Source: Luteococcus sp052116585
GTDB lineage: Bacteria; Actinomycetota; Actinomycetes; Propionibacteriales; Propionibacteriaceae
Assembly (NCBI RefSeq): GCF_052116585.1
Contig: NZ_JBQKKT010000005.1
Span: forward strand, 109,269 to 173,268
DNA: 64,000 nt
Reading direction: 5' to 3'
Below, one piece after another: positions 36,703-46,005 of this stretch. The position numbers and the translations under genes were made by a program. The first letter of the stretch is position 1. Each line of letters opens with the position of its first letter. The notes beneath the pieces were generated by a model. That model did no database searches and had not been told where the DNA came from. It saw only the letters and a program-made list of their open reading frames with translations.

Positions 36703-39700
36703 CGTGACTCTCCTGACATTCCGACCAGGCGGCGTTCAAACTCGGTGTAGGCGACGCGCATGTCATGCTCTCGGTCGTAGGGCTGGAAGGGCAACTCGTA
36801 GACGTAGGTGTTGCCGGCCTCATTGGTGTGGGTGCGCTCTTCCTCGGTGGTCCGGTCGCCCTTCTTGCGCCAGGTCACCAGCACCGGGTTGGGGACGATG
36901 CGGCCATTCGCGTCGAAGGTGTACTTGTCATGGTCATAGCCGTAGAGCACCGCGAACTGGGTGCGGTAGACCGTACAGAGCTGGTCGGCCGTGACGCCCA
37001 GCATCAGCGCCACCAGGGCATCGATCTCCACCAAGGCCTGACGACGGTCAGCCGCCCGACGCAGTGCAGTGTCGGGTGTCCACTCGGGGCCGACGGCACC
37101 CAGCTCACAGAAGACATGCTCCGACGATGTCCACGAATCGGTGGCGAAGGCCGGGTCATAGACCTCGCGCCACAGGTCAGCGTATGCATGGGTCATACAG
37201 TTGAGGCGAAGGCACCGAAGGAGGGTCGCTGCAAGTAGGGGTCCGCCGATCAGCGGCATCCGCTCCAACACGGACGTGCGCAAGTTAGCCATTGGTGCTG
37301 CCCGAACGTTGAAGTCGGCCAACAGGGACGAGCACGCAGCACTCGCACGCACGAGATCTTTCAGAGTAGACGCGGAGGCTGTTACCACGCCGTCGATATG
37401 TGCTGCGCTGGGCGGGATGATCGCTGAAATGAGTGTCCTCTCACCCGTGTTGGCGGCCATCTTCCGCCATGCGAGGCGGTACTGGCTGCGGGCGGGGATG
37501 GGGGCGCCGTCGGGCTCGGGGCTGGGCCAGTGGGTGTAGTCGCGGTCGTACTTGGCGGGGTCGCCGGCTGGCTTGTAGGCCGTGACAGGGATCGCGTCCG
37601 GGGCCAAGGTCTCGAAGTCGGTCTCGGCCCAGTCCTTGTTGGACTTCATGGAGGCGCGGGGGGTCTTGTACATCGGGGTTCCGACGAAGAGATGTGGGCC
37701 CTGGAGAATCACTTCATCCCACGAGGCTGGCTCGCCCCACTGCTGGGTGAAGTAACCCTTTTGTCGGTCGGTGGTCTCGTTCCATCCTGCGGAGAACGCG
37801 AGTCCGAGAGTCGCCAATCGAGGTCCATTGGATAGCTGCTGCAGTGCTTCGGCAACTTCTCGGTTGACCGTGTACAACATGCGGGTCCGACGAGGGTCCC
37901 TGAGGCCAGGGTCGAGGATGTCTCGCCAGCCGGACAGGACTTTGTCGGTGACCTCTTCGATACGCTCCTTGTGAGGGCGTTGGTCCCAATGGCCCTCGAA
38001 CTTGAAGCCTGGTGCTTCGCCTTCCCCATTGTGACGTCGGGATCCGGTGACGGTGTCGGGATGGTAGAGATTGCTCGCCTGCAGGAAGCAGGGCTCCCGT
38101 CTGTTACCGCCATAGACGTTGGTGCCATAGGCCACGTGGTTGTCAATGTCGTCGAAGAGCTTCAAGTCATTGCCGAACTGCCAATGGCGTCGCAATCGGC
38201 TGTACGTTGCAGTCCTGAGGGTGCCTGCCTTCTCTTCTGTAAAGTGGCTGTCCGGATGCAGCAACCCAATCATTCCGTGCGGGCTGTTGTGTGCCCATGT
38301 TGCGGCCATGAAGCAGCGGTACAGATCTGGACGTAGACCGTCCAACTCTGGATAGTTCGTTCGAGCACCGACATATGCGCGGAGGGCAACGGTTTCGCTA
38401 TCGCTGGAGGCGACGAGGCCGGGCATGCCCTCGATGGCGAGTGTTGCCTCTTTCCGAGCCTTCTTGGCAGTCTCCGGCGGCTTGTCACTGAGCTGCCACC
38501 ACGGGTCACCCTCGGCCAGAAGGGCGTCCACGTCACTGTCGGGGCGTACCCACGGCGGGTTTCCCACCTGCAGGTCGAAGCCGCCGCGACCGAAGACCGG
38601 GGCGAAGTGCAACGGCCAGTGGAAGAAGCCCTGCTCATCGGCGATTCGCTGACAGACCCGCAGCCACGGGTGCAGCTCCAGTGCTGCCTCAACAGACTTC
38701 GCATTGGCGCCGGCCAGTACAAAACGTTCCTGCTCGGCCAAGTGCGCCCACTCGTCGGCGGGGCTGAGCACCTGATCATCCTGGAAGTGCTTCCTGCTGG
38801 ACTTCTCGGTGACCGCGGCGCCCAGGATCATCTGGCAGGCACTGAGCCACCCGGCCAACGTGGGCGGGGTGATCTCGTCACCGGTCAGTGGCCAGAACCA
38901 TAGGGCGCACCAAGCATCCATGATGCGCTTGAGGCGCTGGAAGGCGCCGTTCGGGTCGGCGAGGGATTCCTCGATCTGCTCACGGGAGACGTGCCCCTCG
39001 ACAGGCTCGGGGATCGGGGTGGGGTGCTCGGGGGTCGCGGTGGGGTGCGCGGGCGACCCTTCGACAGGCTCAGGGATCGTGCTTTGGACCGGCTTGGGGA
39101 TTGTGCCCTCGATCCCCTTCGACGAGCTCAGGGAACCGCGGTCCATGCCCCAGACGGGGATGTCGCGGCGGGACTGCTGCTCCGCAACGGTCAGGCGGCG
39201 CAGAGCCATCGTCCACAGCTCTTCCACCTGGACGGCGATGGCCTGCAGGGTCTTGATCTGGGCGGGGGTCGGCTTGGTCTTCAGCTTCTTGCGCCAGTCC
39301 TTCACCGCGACGACCCGCTCCGGGGCCAGCGCCTTCGCCTCCTTGGAGTCCGCCGTCGCACCCCAGCCCTCGGCGGGCAGCAGGAAGTGGTGGATCTTGC
39401 CGTAGGCGGCCGTCGGGCCGGTGGCGTCGGTGGTAATGCGCTCGGCCAGGTCCGTCAGCGGCAGGGACTTTCCCTGCTTGCCCAGCCAGGCCTTGGTCTT
39501 CACATCATCGGCGGAGTACAGCTCGCGTCGGGCGCCGATCAGCGAATTGCCGCGGCGCAGGTGCAGGCCGAACCACGGCGCCTGCAAGCCTTCGGCCATG
39601 GTGTCCAGCCACAGCGTGATCTCCGCGAACTCCACCGCCGTCGCATTCAAGTCCACGCCGTGGACATTGTGCAGCGCAATATAGGCCTTCACCCGCTGCA

Positions 39701-41564
39701 GCTCGCGGGGATAGTCCTCCGGGGCAATGCGCTCACCCAACTCGTCCTGACGTCGCTTCAGGTACTGCTCCGCCAACTGCCGCGTCGCCTCAATGGCAAA
39801 GGCCCCCGAACCCAGCGCCGGCTCGCAGATGCTCATGCCCAGAATGTCCTCGGCGGGCGTAGTGACGCCGTCCTGGTCCAACAGCTCCTCCAGAGCCTGA
39901 CCCACCGTGAACTTCGTGAGCACCTCGGGCGTGTAATACGACGCAGACTGCTGCCTCGCACGCCCCGACAGTCGGTAGACGAACTGGCCCTGCTTGTGGA
40001 TCACCGGCTGCTCCTCGCCAGTGGCCACATCCTTCCGCTTCACGAAGTCCTTGGCGTCGATGCCCTGGGCCCGCTCCACCGGAACCACCCACGACCCCTT
40101 CTCCGGATTTCCGTCGCGCGCCACCTCATAGAGGTCGGTTTCGGCGAAGAAACCCGTGTAACTCATCAGGCCCTCGTAGACGGCGCCCAACTGGTTGATG
40201 CCCAGATCCACATAGCTGATGAAGCCGCGGTCCCTGCCCCTGGTCTCCGCGCTCAGCAGCAACTTCTGCAGCACCTGCTGCAGGGCCTCGTTGCCCAGCT
40301 TCGTCTCCGAGATCAGGGCAATGGACTGCGGAAGGAAGAGATCAGCGCGCAGGGGGTGGAAGGTGAGGGTCTGGTCGTCGGGGGCCTCGACGGGCTCGGC
40401 CGCCGTCACGGTGGGCTCGGCCGTCGGGGTGGTGGTGTGGCCCTGGTCCACGAGGCGGAAGAGGACCTCGAGCGAGTCGTAGAAATGCGTGCCCTGCTTG
40501 GACTTCTGCGAGGACAAGGTGGTGAGCGTCAGCTCGCGCAGACGATCCAGGCTGTAACCAGCGTCGTACTCCGGGGCGCCAGTGGGCAGCACCCCCAGCT
40601 CGGGGGAGGCCTCGGCGTAGAGCAGGAAGAGGATCCGGTACAGGAAGCGGAGCGACTGGCGCGCCAGCGGCTGGGCCTGGCTGGCCGGCAGCGGCGGCAA
40701 GCCCTGGGCACGGCGCCGAGCCACCACCTCGTTGGCGATGATCTCGATGCTGCGCCGCACCCCCTCACGCAGGTCCTTGCTCACACCGACGGTGTGCTTC
40801 ACGGAGTCCTCAAGGGTGCCGGTCCACCAGACCTGGCCGTCCGCGTCGGGCGCCAGAGAGTTGGCCTCAAGACAGGTCAGCATCCGCTCGATCTCGCCGG
40901 CCTGCTTGCCGTCATTGCGGTCGCACACCGCCTGCAGGTCCACCGCCAGGTAGCGGCCCTCGGCCCAGCGGGCCTGCTCGGTGACCAGCGCGAAGCGGCC
41001 GGCCAGCAACAGCACGAAGCTGGGCGCATCATCGGCCAGGAAGATCCGGGAGATCGCCCTGGTAGCCAGGGTCTCCGTCGTGCGCTCGTCCACCTGCCAC
41101 GGCTCGGTCAGGTGCAGGGGGTGCTCATCGGCCTTGGCGAAGACATCATCCACCGTCGCGGCAGGCATGGCCATGACCACCGCCAGGGGTGCAGCTTCGG
41201 TCACGCCGGGCGTGTTGAACCACGTCACCGGGCCCTCGACGTGGGTGGTCAACCCGGCGCCGCGGTAGCCGAGGACGGCAAGCAGCCGCTCGTACACCTC
41301 CGTCACGGCCGGGACACTCTGTGCCGGGCGAACGTTCCCCTGGTCATCGGCATCGGTGTAGAGCGCGGCAATCTGCACCGCCAGCTCGCCCCGGGCCGCG
41401 GTGAAACGGCTGCGGGAGGTCTCCAGACCATCCTGCTTGGCCTGCTCCCACTCCTTGCGGCGCTCCAACACCAGCTTGCGGAAGGACTCGTTGTTGGCGT
41501 CGCTGTTGAAGTAGTGCTCGCTGAGGAAGTCCTCGCCCACCACAAAGGCATCGCTGATCGGCAT
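36699..41564 (-). CDS. Large N6-adenine DNA methyltransferase (DrmMI/PglX-like, Eco57I type)
   Basis: A 1621-residue methyltransferase. SAM motif I is in ICEPALGSGAFAIEATRQLAE (about residue 581) and the catalytic motif IV is VGNPPWVRPD (about 1002), the N-P-P-W of N6-adenine enzymes. YYTPEVLTKFTVGQAL precedes motif I as in Eco57I-like proteins, and a long target-recognition-type C-terminus follows. It starts 2 bases after the helicase stop, the DrmD-DrmMI order of class 1 DISARM. A repeat-derived insert lies at about residues 810-857. It probably marks host DNA; the site is unknown. Confidence 0.88.
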   Translation of the reverse strand: MPISDAFVVGEDFLSEHYFNSDANNESFRKLVLERRKEWEQAKQDGLETSRSRFTAARGELAVQIAALYTDADDQGNVRPAQSVPAVTEVYERLLAVLGYRGAGLTTHVEGPVTWFNTPGVTEAAPLAVVMAMPAATVDDVFAKADEHPLHLTEPWQVDERTTETLATRAISRIFLADDAPSFVLLLAGRFALVTEQARWAEGRYLAVDLQAVCDRNDGKQAGEIERMLTCLEANSLAPDADGQVWWTGTLEDSVKHTVGVSKDLREGVRRSIEIIANEVVARRRAQGLPPLPASQAQPLARQSLRFLYRILFLLYAEASPELGVLPTGAPEYDAGYSLDRLRELTLTTLSSQKSKQGTHFYDSLEVLFRLVDQGHTTTPTAEPTVTAAEPVEAPDDQTLTFHPLRADLFLPQSIALISETKLGNEALQQVLQKLLLSAETRGRDRGFISYVDLGINQLGAVYEGLMSYTGFFAETDLYEVARDGNPEKGSWVVPVERAQGIDAKDFVKRKDVATGEEQPVIHKQGQFVYRLSGRARQQSASYYTPEVLTKFTVGQALEELLDQDGVTTPAEDILGMSICEPALGSGAFAIEATRQLAEQYLKRRQDELGERIAPEDYPRELQRVKAYIALHNVHGVDLNATAVEFAEITLWLDTMAEGLQAPWFGLHLRRGNSLIGARRELYSADDVKTKAWLGKQGKSLPLTDLAERITTDATGPTAAYGKIHHFLLPAEGWGATADSKEAKALAPERVVAVKDWRKKLKTKPTPAQIKTLQAIAVQVEELWTMALRRLTVAEQQSRRDIPVWGMDRGSLSSSKGIEGTIPKPVQSTIPEPVEGSPAHPTATPEHPTPIPEPVEGHVSREQIEESLADPNGAFQRLKRIMDAWCALWFWPLTGDEITPPTLAGWLSACQMILGAAVTEKSSRKHFQDDQVLSPADEWAHLAEQERFVLAGANAKSVEAALELHPWLRVCQRIADEQGFFHWPLHFAPVFGRGGFDLQVGNPPWVRPDSDVDALLAEGDPWWQLSDKPPETAKKARKEATLAIEGMPGLVASSDSETVALRAYVGARTNYPELDGLRPDLYRCFMAATWAHNSPHGMIGLLHPDSHFTEEKAGTLRTATYSRLRRHWQFGNDLKLFDDIDNHVAYGTNVYGGNRREPCFLQASNLYHPDTVTGSRRHNGEGEAPGFKFEGHWDQRPHKERIEEVTDKVLSGWRDILDPGLRDPRRTRMLYTVNREVAEALQQLSNGPRLATLGLAFSAGWNETTDRQKGYFTQQWGEPASWDEVILQGPHLFVGTPMYKTPRASMKSNKDWAETDFETLAPDAIPVTAYKPAGDPAKYDRDYTHWPSPEPDGAPIPARSQYRLAWRKMAANTGERTLISAIIPPSAAHIDGVVTASASTLKDLVRASAACSSLLADFNVRAAPMANLRTSVLERMPLIGGPLLAATLLRCLRLNCMTHAYADLWREVYDPAFATDSWTSSEHVFCELGAVGPEWTPDTALRRAADRRQALVEIDALVALMLGVTADQLCTVYRTQFAVLYGYDHDKYTFDANGRIVPNPVLVTWRKKGDRTTEEERTHTNEAGNTYVYELPFQPYDREHDMRVAYTEFERRLVGMSGESR
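38994..39134. repeat. Intragenic short-repeat insertion in the methylase gene
   Basis: Units CCCCTCGACAGGCTCGGGGA (38994-39013), CCCTTCGACAGGCTCAGGGA (39057-39076) and CCCCTTCGACGAGCTCAGGGA (39114-39134). These are the inverse complement of the family at 31430-31541. Read in the gene they give repeated PEPVEG and SSSKGIEG segments, a proline/glycine-rich loop between two well-formed regions, with no frame disruption. Confidence 0.82.
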
Positions 41565-41566
41565 GA

Positions 41567-44425
41567 CTACCGGCTCCCCTCACTGACGGCATGATCCTGC
41601 GGAAGCACCAACAGCAACGGGCGCACCAGGCGCTGCGTGGGGGCCATGTCCCGGATCAACTCCTCCTCCTGGAGCACCGACAGGCGACGCTCCTTCAAGT
41701 CCAGACGCTGGGCCAGCTCATTGGCCTGCTGCTGCCACTGCGACGTGCGTTCGCTCCACGCATGGATCCGGGCCCGAGCCTCCTGCTCAGCGGCCTCCAT
41801 CTGCAGGTTCATCTGGCTTTCGGCCTGGTCAACGCCGTGCCGCACCAGTGGCTGCAACTGCTCGACGTTGGCGCAGGCACCGGGGTTCACCATGGTGCTG
41901 GCAAAACCCACAGTCCGGAAGAGATCCGCCGGAGATTCCACCACCTCGGCCATGGCGAACGCCGGATTGACCGGATTGGGGAAGGTGACATTCACCCACG
42001 ATGCGGCCACGGTCTGCCCGTGCCGATTGGTCAGGGTGCCCACCAGCAGCAAGGTGGGGCTGGTCACGTCGCCCCGCACCACGAAGACCTGGTTGCGAGC
42101 CAGATTGGCCAAGGCCTTGTCCGCGGCCCAGTCCAGCACCGGGTGCTGCGGGCTCAGGTAGAGCGCTTCGGGCCATGACGAGTCCGACGCATCGCTCAGG
42201 GCGGCTTCCAACAGCTCCTTGCCCTTGCGCTTGCTGGTGGCCAGGAGCAGCCGATCCCGGACCTTGCGTTCTTCCAGATAGCTCTGGGGGAGGACTTCGA
42301 GGCGTTGCTGGAGGTCCTTGGGTGGTTGGAAGGCCACCAGGTCCTCGTCGGGCATCTCCTGCCAGGAAACACCGCCAGCCGGTTCCGTCGCCTCGGGCGT
42401 CTGGTAGGCGGCCACGAGAGCCTCGCGCAGGAAGTCGACGCTGGAGGCGTACAGGTGAGTGGACGCGTCCGGCTCGGCCTGCGGCGGGCTTGACGGGGCC
42501 GCCTGCGCGAGCTGGGCGAACAGCGCCGTGATGGAATCCACCTCCGGCTGCTGCACCGACGAGACACTGCGCACCACGCTGTCCAGATCCTGCTTGCCTG
42601 CGAGGACCCGCTTGATGGCCTCCTCCTCACGTTCGGCGGAGTACTCACCCATCAGAGAGGCGGCATCGCCGAGCGCGGCGTGCGCTTCGTCCTCCTTCTC
42701 CAACAAGCGGTGCAGGATACGCACGTCACCGGAAAAGTCCTCGGCGGACGGAATCAGGAGCAGCGACGTGATCTGGGGATTCTCCCGCTGGCCGTAGCGA
42801 TCAATACGGCCATTGCGCTGTTCAATGCGGATCAGGCTCCACGGAATGTCGTAGTGGATCAGCTCATGGCACTGCTTGTGCAGGTTCACGCCCTCGGAGG
42901 CGACGTCACCCGTGACCAGCACCCGAATCGGAGAGGTGGTCTGCTTGAAGCTGTCGACGATCTCCTGCTGCTCCACGTCGGACAGGCCACCGTGCAGGAT
43001 CGCAACCTGCTCTTCCCTGAAGCCCTGCTCGTCAATCAGCCGCTGCTGCACGTAGTGCAAGGTGGGGACGCGCTCGGCAAACACGACGGCCCGATTGGTG
43101 CCGGTGCGCGTCACCTTGATGGACTTGAGGTACTTCGCCAGCTCGTCGAACTTGCCGGACTCATGCCACGTGGCGTCGTTGAGTTCCTGCAGACGACGCA
43201 GCGCCCGTGCTTCAGTCTGTTCCTTGTCCGTGGCCCCGTTCTCCACCTTGCGCAGGCGTTCCTTCAAGGATTCGCGCAGCGCGGCGGGGGAGGACAGGTA
43301 GGCCTTGGCCAGAGTCCACGGAAACAGCGTGCTCACCTGCCCGGAATAGGGCGACGGGCCGTCCTTAGGGTGCAGCCACACGTCGGCCAGCTCCTGGGCG
43401 ACGGCATCCTCGGCCGGTGATGCCGTGACCGCAATGTGCTGCGGGGGCTTGCGCTCCGCCCAGTCGGCCCCCACCACCCGGGCCACGTCGTCACTGTTGC
43501 GGTGGCGGCGCACCACCAGCCGCTTGACCTCGTCGTCGATCAATTCGCCGTCAGGTGTGACAGCCGTCGGTTCCAGCAGCCGGACCAGCTCCGCGAAGGA
43601 CTCCTTGCGCCCATTGTGCGGCGTGGCCGAGGCAAGGATCAGGGCATCGGTATTGGGGGCCAGAACGCGCGCCAACCGATTGTTCTGCGTGGAGGAATTG
43701 GTGACGTTGTGAGACTCGTCAATTACCACCGCATCCCAGCGATGCCGACGCAGGTCGCTGGCAAAACGCTCCTGCTTCAACGTGTCCATGGAGATGATCA
43801 CACGGTTGAAGAAGGTGAACGGATTGCGCGTGGCCGGCAGCTTCTGCTTCACCCGCTGCACGCCCACCGAGTCCAGACGCACGAACGGAATGGCGAAGCG
43901 GCTCCACATCTCGTTCTGCATCTGCTCCAGGACATGGCGGGGACACACGGTGAGGATGCGTTCGCCCCGGCCCCGGCGGATCAACTCCGACAGGATCATG
44001 CCGATTTCCAGCGTCTTTCCCAGACCCACAGCGTCGGCCAGCAGAATGCGGGGCCGCAATGCCTCCGGGCTCAGCGCCTTGCGCACGGCATTGTGCTGGT
44101 ACTCCAGCGGGTCCGCGAGAGCTTCCTTGCTGACCGTCAGACGCTGGTCCGTCAGCGGCAGCGGCGTCTTGCGAATGGTGGACTCCAACCACAGGCGCGC
44201 GTTCTGATAGCGGGGCGAACCGTCGGCGACGAGGGTCGCATCGCGAGGGTCGAGCACCTCGATGGTGTCCAGCGACTCGTAGAACGTCGCTGACGTTCCG
44301 CGGACCAGCTCGCCGAGACCCTGGACCGTGATCAGCTGGCCGTCGCTGGTCTGACGCACCTGGGTGACAAGCCACTCCTCGTCGCGGACGACGACGATGG
44401 AGCCGGGAGCAAGAGTCGCAGTCAT
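41567..44425 (-). CDS. SNF2-type helicase, DrmD-like
   Basis: A 952-residue SF2 helicase, first gene of the operon. An N-terminal SH3-like part (GSIVVVRDEEWLVTQV) precedes motif I ADAVGLGKTLEIGMIL (about 130), motif II VIDESHNVTN (about 238), motif III LASATPHNG, and the C-terminal lobe with GDVASEGVNL (about 511) and IEQRNGRIDRYGQ (about 540). The last 100 residues are coiled-coil-like (QMNLQMEAAEQEARARIHAW, LAQRLDLKERRLSVLQEEE). This is the layout of DISARM DrmD-type helicases. Start ATG 44425; the promoter probably lies in 44426-44520. Confidence 0.87.
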   Translation of the reverse strand: MTATLAPGSIVVVRDEEWLVTQVRQTSDGQLITVQGLGELVRGTSATFYESLDTIEVLDPRDATLVADGSPRYQNARLWLESTIRKTPLPLTDQRLTVSKEALADPLEYQHNAVRKALSPEALRPRILLADAVGLGKTLEIGMILSELIRRGRGERILTVCPRHVLEQMQNEMWSRFAIPFVRLDSVGVQRVKQKLPATRNPFTFFNRVIISMDTLKQERFASDLRRHRWDAVVIDESHNVTNSSTQNNRLARVLAPNTDALILASATPHNGRKESFAELVRLLEPTAVTPDGELIDDEVKRLVVRRHRNSDDVARVVGADWAERKPPQHIAVTASPAEDAVAQELADVWLHPKDGPSPYSGQVSTLFPWTLAKAYLSSPAALRESLKERLRKVENGATDKEQTEARALRRLQELNDATWHESGKFDELAKYLKSIKVTRTGTNRAVVFAERVPTLHYVQQRLIDEQGFREEQVAILHGGLSDVEQQEIVDSFKQTTSPIRVLVTGDVASEGVNLHKQCHELIHYDIPWSLIRIEQRNGRIDRYGQRENPQITSLLLIPSAEDFSGDVRILHRLLEKEDEAHAALGDAASLMGEYSAEREEEAIKRVLAGKQDLDSVVRSVSSVQQPEVDSITALFAQLAQAAPSSPPQAEPDASTHLYASSVDFLREALVAAYQTPEATEPAGGVSWQEMPDEDLVAFQPPKDLQQRLEVLPQSYLEERKVRDRLLLATSKRKGKELLEAALSDASDSSWPEALYLSPQHPVLDWAADKALANLARNQVFVVRGDVTSPTLLLVGTLTNRHGQTVAASWVNVTFPNPVNPAFAMAEVVESPADLFRTVGFASTMVNPGACANVEQLQPLVRHGVDQAESQMNLQMEAAEQEARARIHAWSERTSQWQQQANELAQRLDLKERRLSVLQEEELIRDMAPTQRLVRPLLLVLPQDHAVSEGSR

Positions 44426-44596
44426 CGCGGAGCAGTCACTTTCCTTGTGTGGTCTGGGCTCAGGCTAGCGGGGGAGGACCTGGGCGCCCAGCTGGACCAC
44501 CTGATGGGTCCCTGATTCTGATGAGCACCTTAATTGGGGTCGTGTTCTTGGGCACCCCTCGGTTCGTTCCGAGATGCTTCCGCCATCACCCCGGAA

Positions 44597-44620
44597 GGTG
44601 TGGGCACTGCTGCCCACACC
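44597..44620 (+). promoter_or_regulatory. Perfect 10-base-pair hairpin in the 5' leader of the DUF6308 gene
   Basis: GGTGTGGGCA (44597-44606), loop CTGC, TGCCCACACC (44611-44620), 22 bases before the ATG at 44643 and in the divergent region facing the defence operon. It could be an operator, an attenuator or a terminator of a short leader transcript. No T run follows. Confidence 0.55.
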
Positions 44621-44642
44621 GTGCAAGACAGGAATCACAGTG

Positions 44643-45302
44643 ATGAACAGCGAATGGTGGACACCCAACGATGCCGTGAACGCGCGCGCAGTGGTGCGCG
44701 CCCGCCGGGCCGTCTCCTCACCCGACGCGCCGGAAGACTTGGCGCGCTACTACGCCGTTGACGGGAACTACGCCGGGGCAACGTTCACCACCCTGGAGGG
44801 CAATGACCCGCACCGGATCACGCCGGCAGACCTGCTTGCCATCACCACGTTGTCGGTGAGTGTCTCGCCACGGGGAATCCGTCGCTTCGAGAGCAATGAC
44901 GGGGCAGACTTCCTGCGGAACCTTGACGAACAGTGGGACCTTGGCGATGAGGACGCTGAAGCTCATGCGGAGTCAATGGGTGCCCTGTACTCCTTTGTGA
45001 AGGAGCGGCTCGAAGGCAACAAGTGGGTGACGGCATCCAAGATCTGTGCCCGCAAGAGGCCCAAGCTCTTCCCCGTGCGGGACACGGTCGTCAGTCAGTA
45101 CCTGGGGCTGACCATGCAGGCCAATGAGGACTGGCCGGCCTTCGCGGCAATCATGCGGGACAAGGAGACTCTCGACGCGCTTGCTCAGGCCGTCGCGGGA
45201 GCCCAGCGTCCCGGTGTGGATCTGGGGGAGGAAACCCCGATGCTGCGCCATCTGGACGTGGTGCTCTGGATGGCCGGCCTCCGGGAGGGACGCACAGCCT
45301 GA
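44643..45302 (+). CDS. DUF6308 family protein
   Basis: A 219-residue protein. RYYAVDGNYAGATFTTLEGNDPHRITPADLLAITTL is the conserved N-terminal block of DUF6308, and KWVTASKICARKRPKLFPVRDTVV the second. The family is common in actinobacteria and has no known function, but lies near mobile and defence genes here. It leads a three-gene rightward group (spacings 31 and 42 bases). A perfect hairpin lies in its leader. Confidence 0.75.
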   Translation: MNSEWWTPNDAVNARAVVRARRAVSSPDAPEDLARYYAVDGNYAGATFTTLEGNDPHRITPADLLAITTLSVSVSPRGIRRFESNDGADFLRNLDEQWDLGDEDAEAHAESMGALYSFVKERLEGNKWVTASKICARKRPKLFPVRDTVVSQYLGLTMQANEDWPAFAAIMRDKETLDALAQAVAGAQRPGVDLGEETPMLRHLDVVLWMAGLREGRTA

Positions 45303-45333
45303 AACTGTCAGACCCGCCCGCAATGCTGGGCCC

Positions 45334-45963
45334 ATGGAGCAACCCCTGCGGTTCAACATGCTGCGCCCGGATGAGGTCGAAGGGGACCTTGCCTGGGCGT
45401 GGCACCGGTTCGAGCGGGATCAGGATCGGCCTTTCTGGGAGACGCCGCTCTTATCGTGCGGCTATCCCCGGGAGTTCGTCTTCTTGGGCCACTGGCTGAC
45501 CGACACCGCCAGCGGCCACGCTCTCCGGCACATTGCCAGCGATGAGCCGCTGCTGGACCCCGAGGAGCACGCCTACTTTCTGGAGGCGCTGCATGCCGAT
45601 GCCTGCGCCTACCAGGAGCTCGTCCGCGACGGCCTCCCCGGCCAGATTCCCGTCGCAGAAACCAGTGCGTTGGTGCCCGTCGTCATCCACCTGATCCGCG
45701 GCTGGTACCCCGTCGAGGACGTGCTGGAATCCTTCCGTGTGCTCGCCGCATGGGAGGCTGAGGCAACAGAGGACGATGTCCTCAACGCGCTGGAATCCCT
45801 GCCCCACCCAGAGCTCCCGGCGCACGCTGTGCTGGACAGGCTTCGGCTGGGCGAGCGGCCGCCCATCAAGCCACCTCGGGTGGGATCGAGTGAAGCCACC
45901 CTCGTGGACGAGGCTCTTTGGCGAACGCTCGAGGGGCTTTGCGCGAGTGACGAAATCAAGTGA
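45334..45963 (+). CDS. Hypothetical protein, second gene of the DUF6308 group
   Basis: A 209-residue soluble protein that I do not recognise. It is acidic and rich in Trp and aromatic residues in its N-terminal part (DLAWAWHRFERDQDRPFWE), with mostly helical character and no signal peptide or metal motif. The ATG at 45334 is 31 bases past the DUF6308 stop, with a weak ribosome binding site (a GTG or other start slightly upstream is possible). The HAVLDRLRLGERPP stretch gives no family hint. Confidence 0.6.
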   Translation: MEQPLRFNMLRPDEVEGDLAWAWHRFERDQDRPFWETPLLSCGYPREFVFLGHWLTDTASGHALRHIASDEPLLDPEEHAYFLEALHADACAYQELVRDGLPGQIPVAETSALVPVVIHLIRGWYPVEDVLESFRVLAAWEAEATEDDVLNALESLPHPELPAHAVLDRLRLGERPPIKPPRVGSSEATLVDEALWRTLEGLCASDEIK

Positions 45964-46005
45964 GAAGGAACCCGCTCCCGGACTGCAGCCACTACCCTCA
46001 CGCGC

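Noticed and set aside
38991..41594. An 867-residue open frame on the plus strand opposite the methylase
   Set aside because: Shadow of the methylase gene. Its PFDRLRDR-like stretches come from the inserted DNA repeats, not from a real protein.
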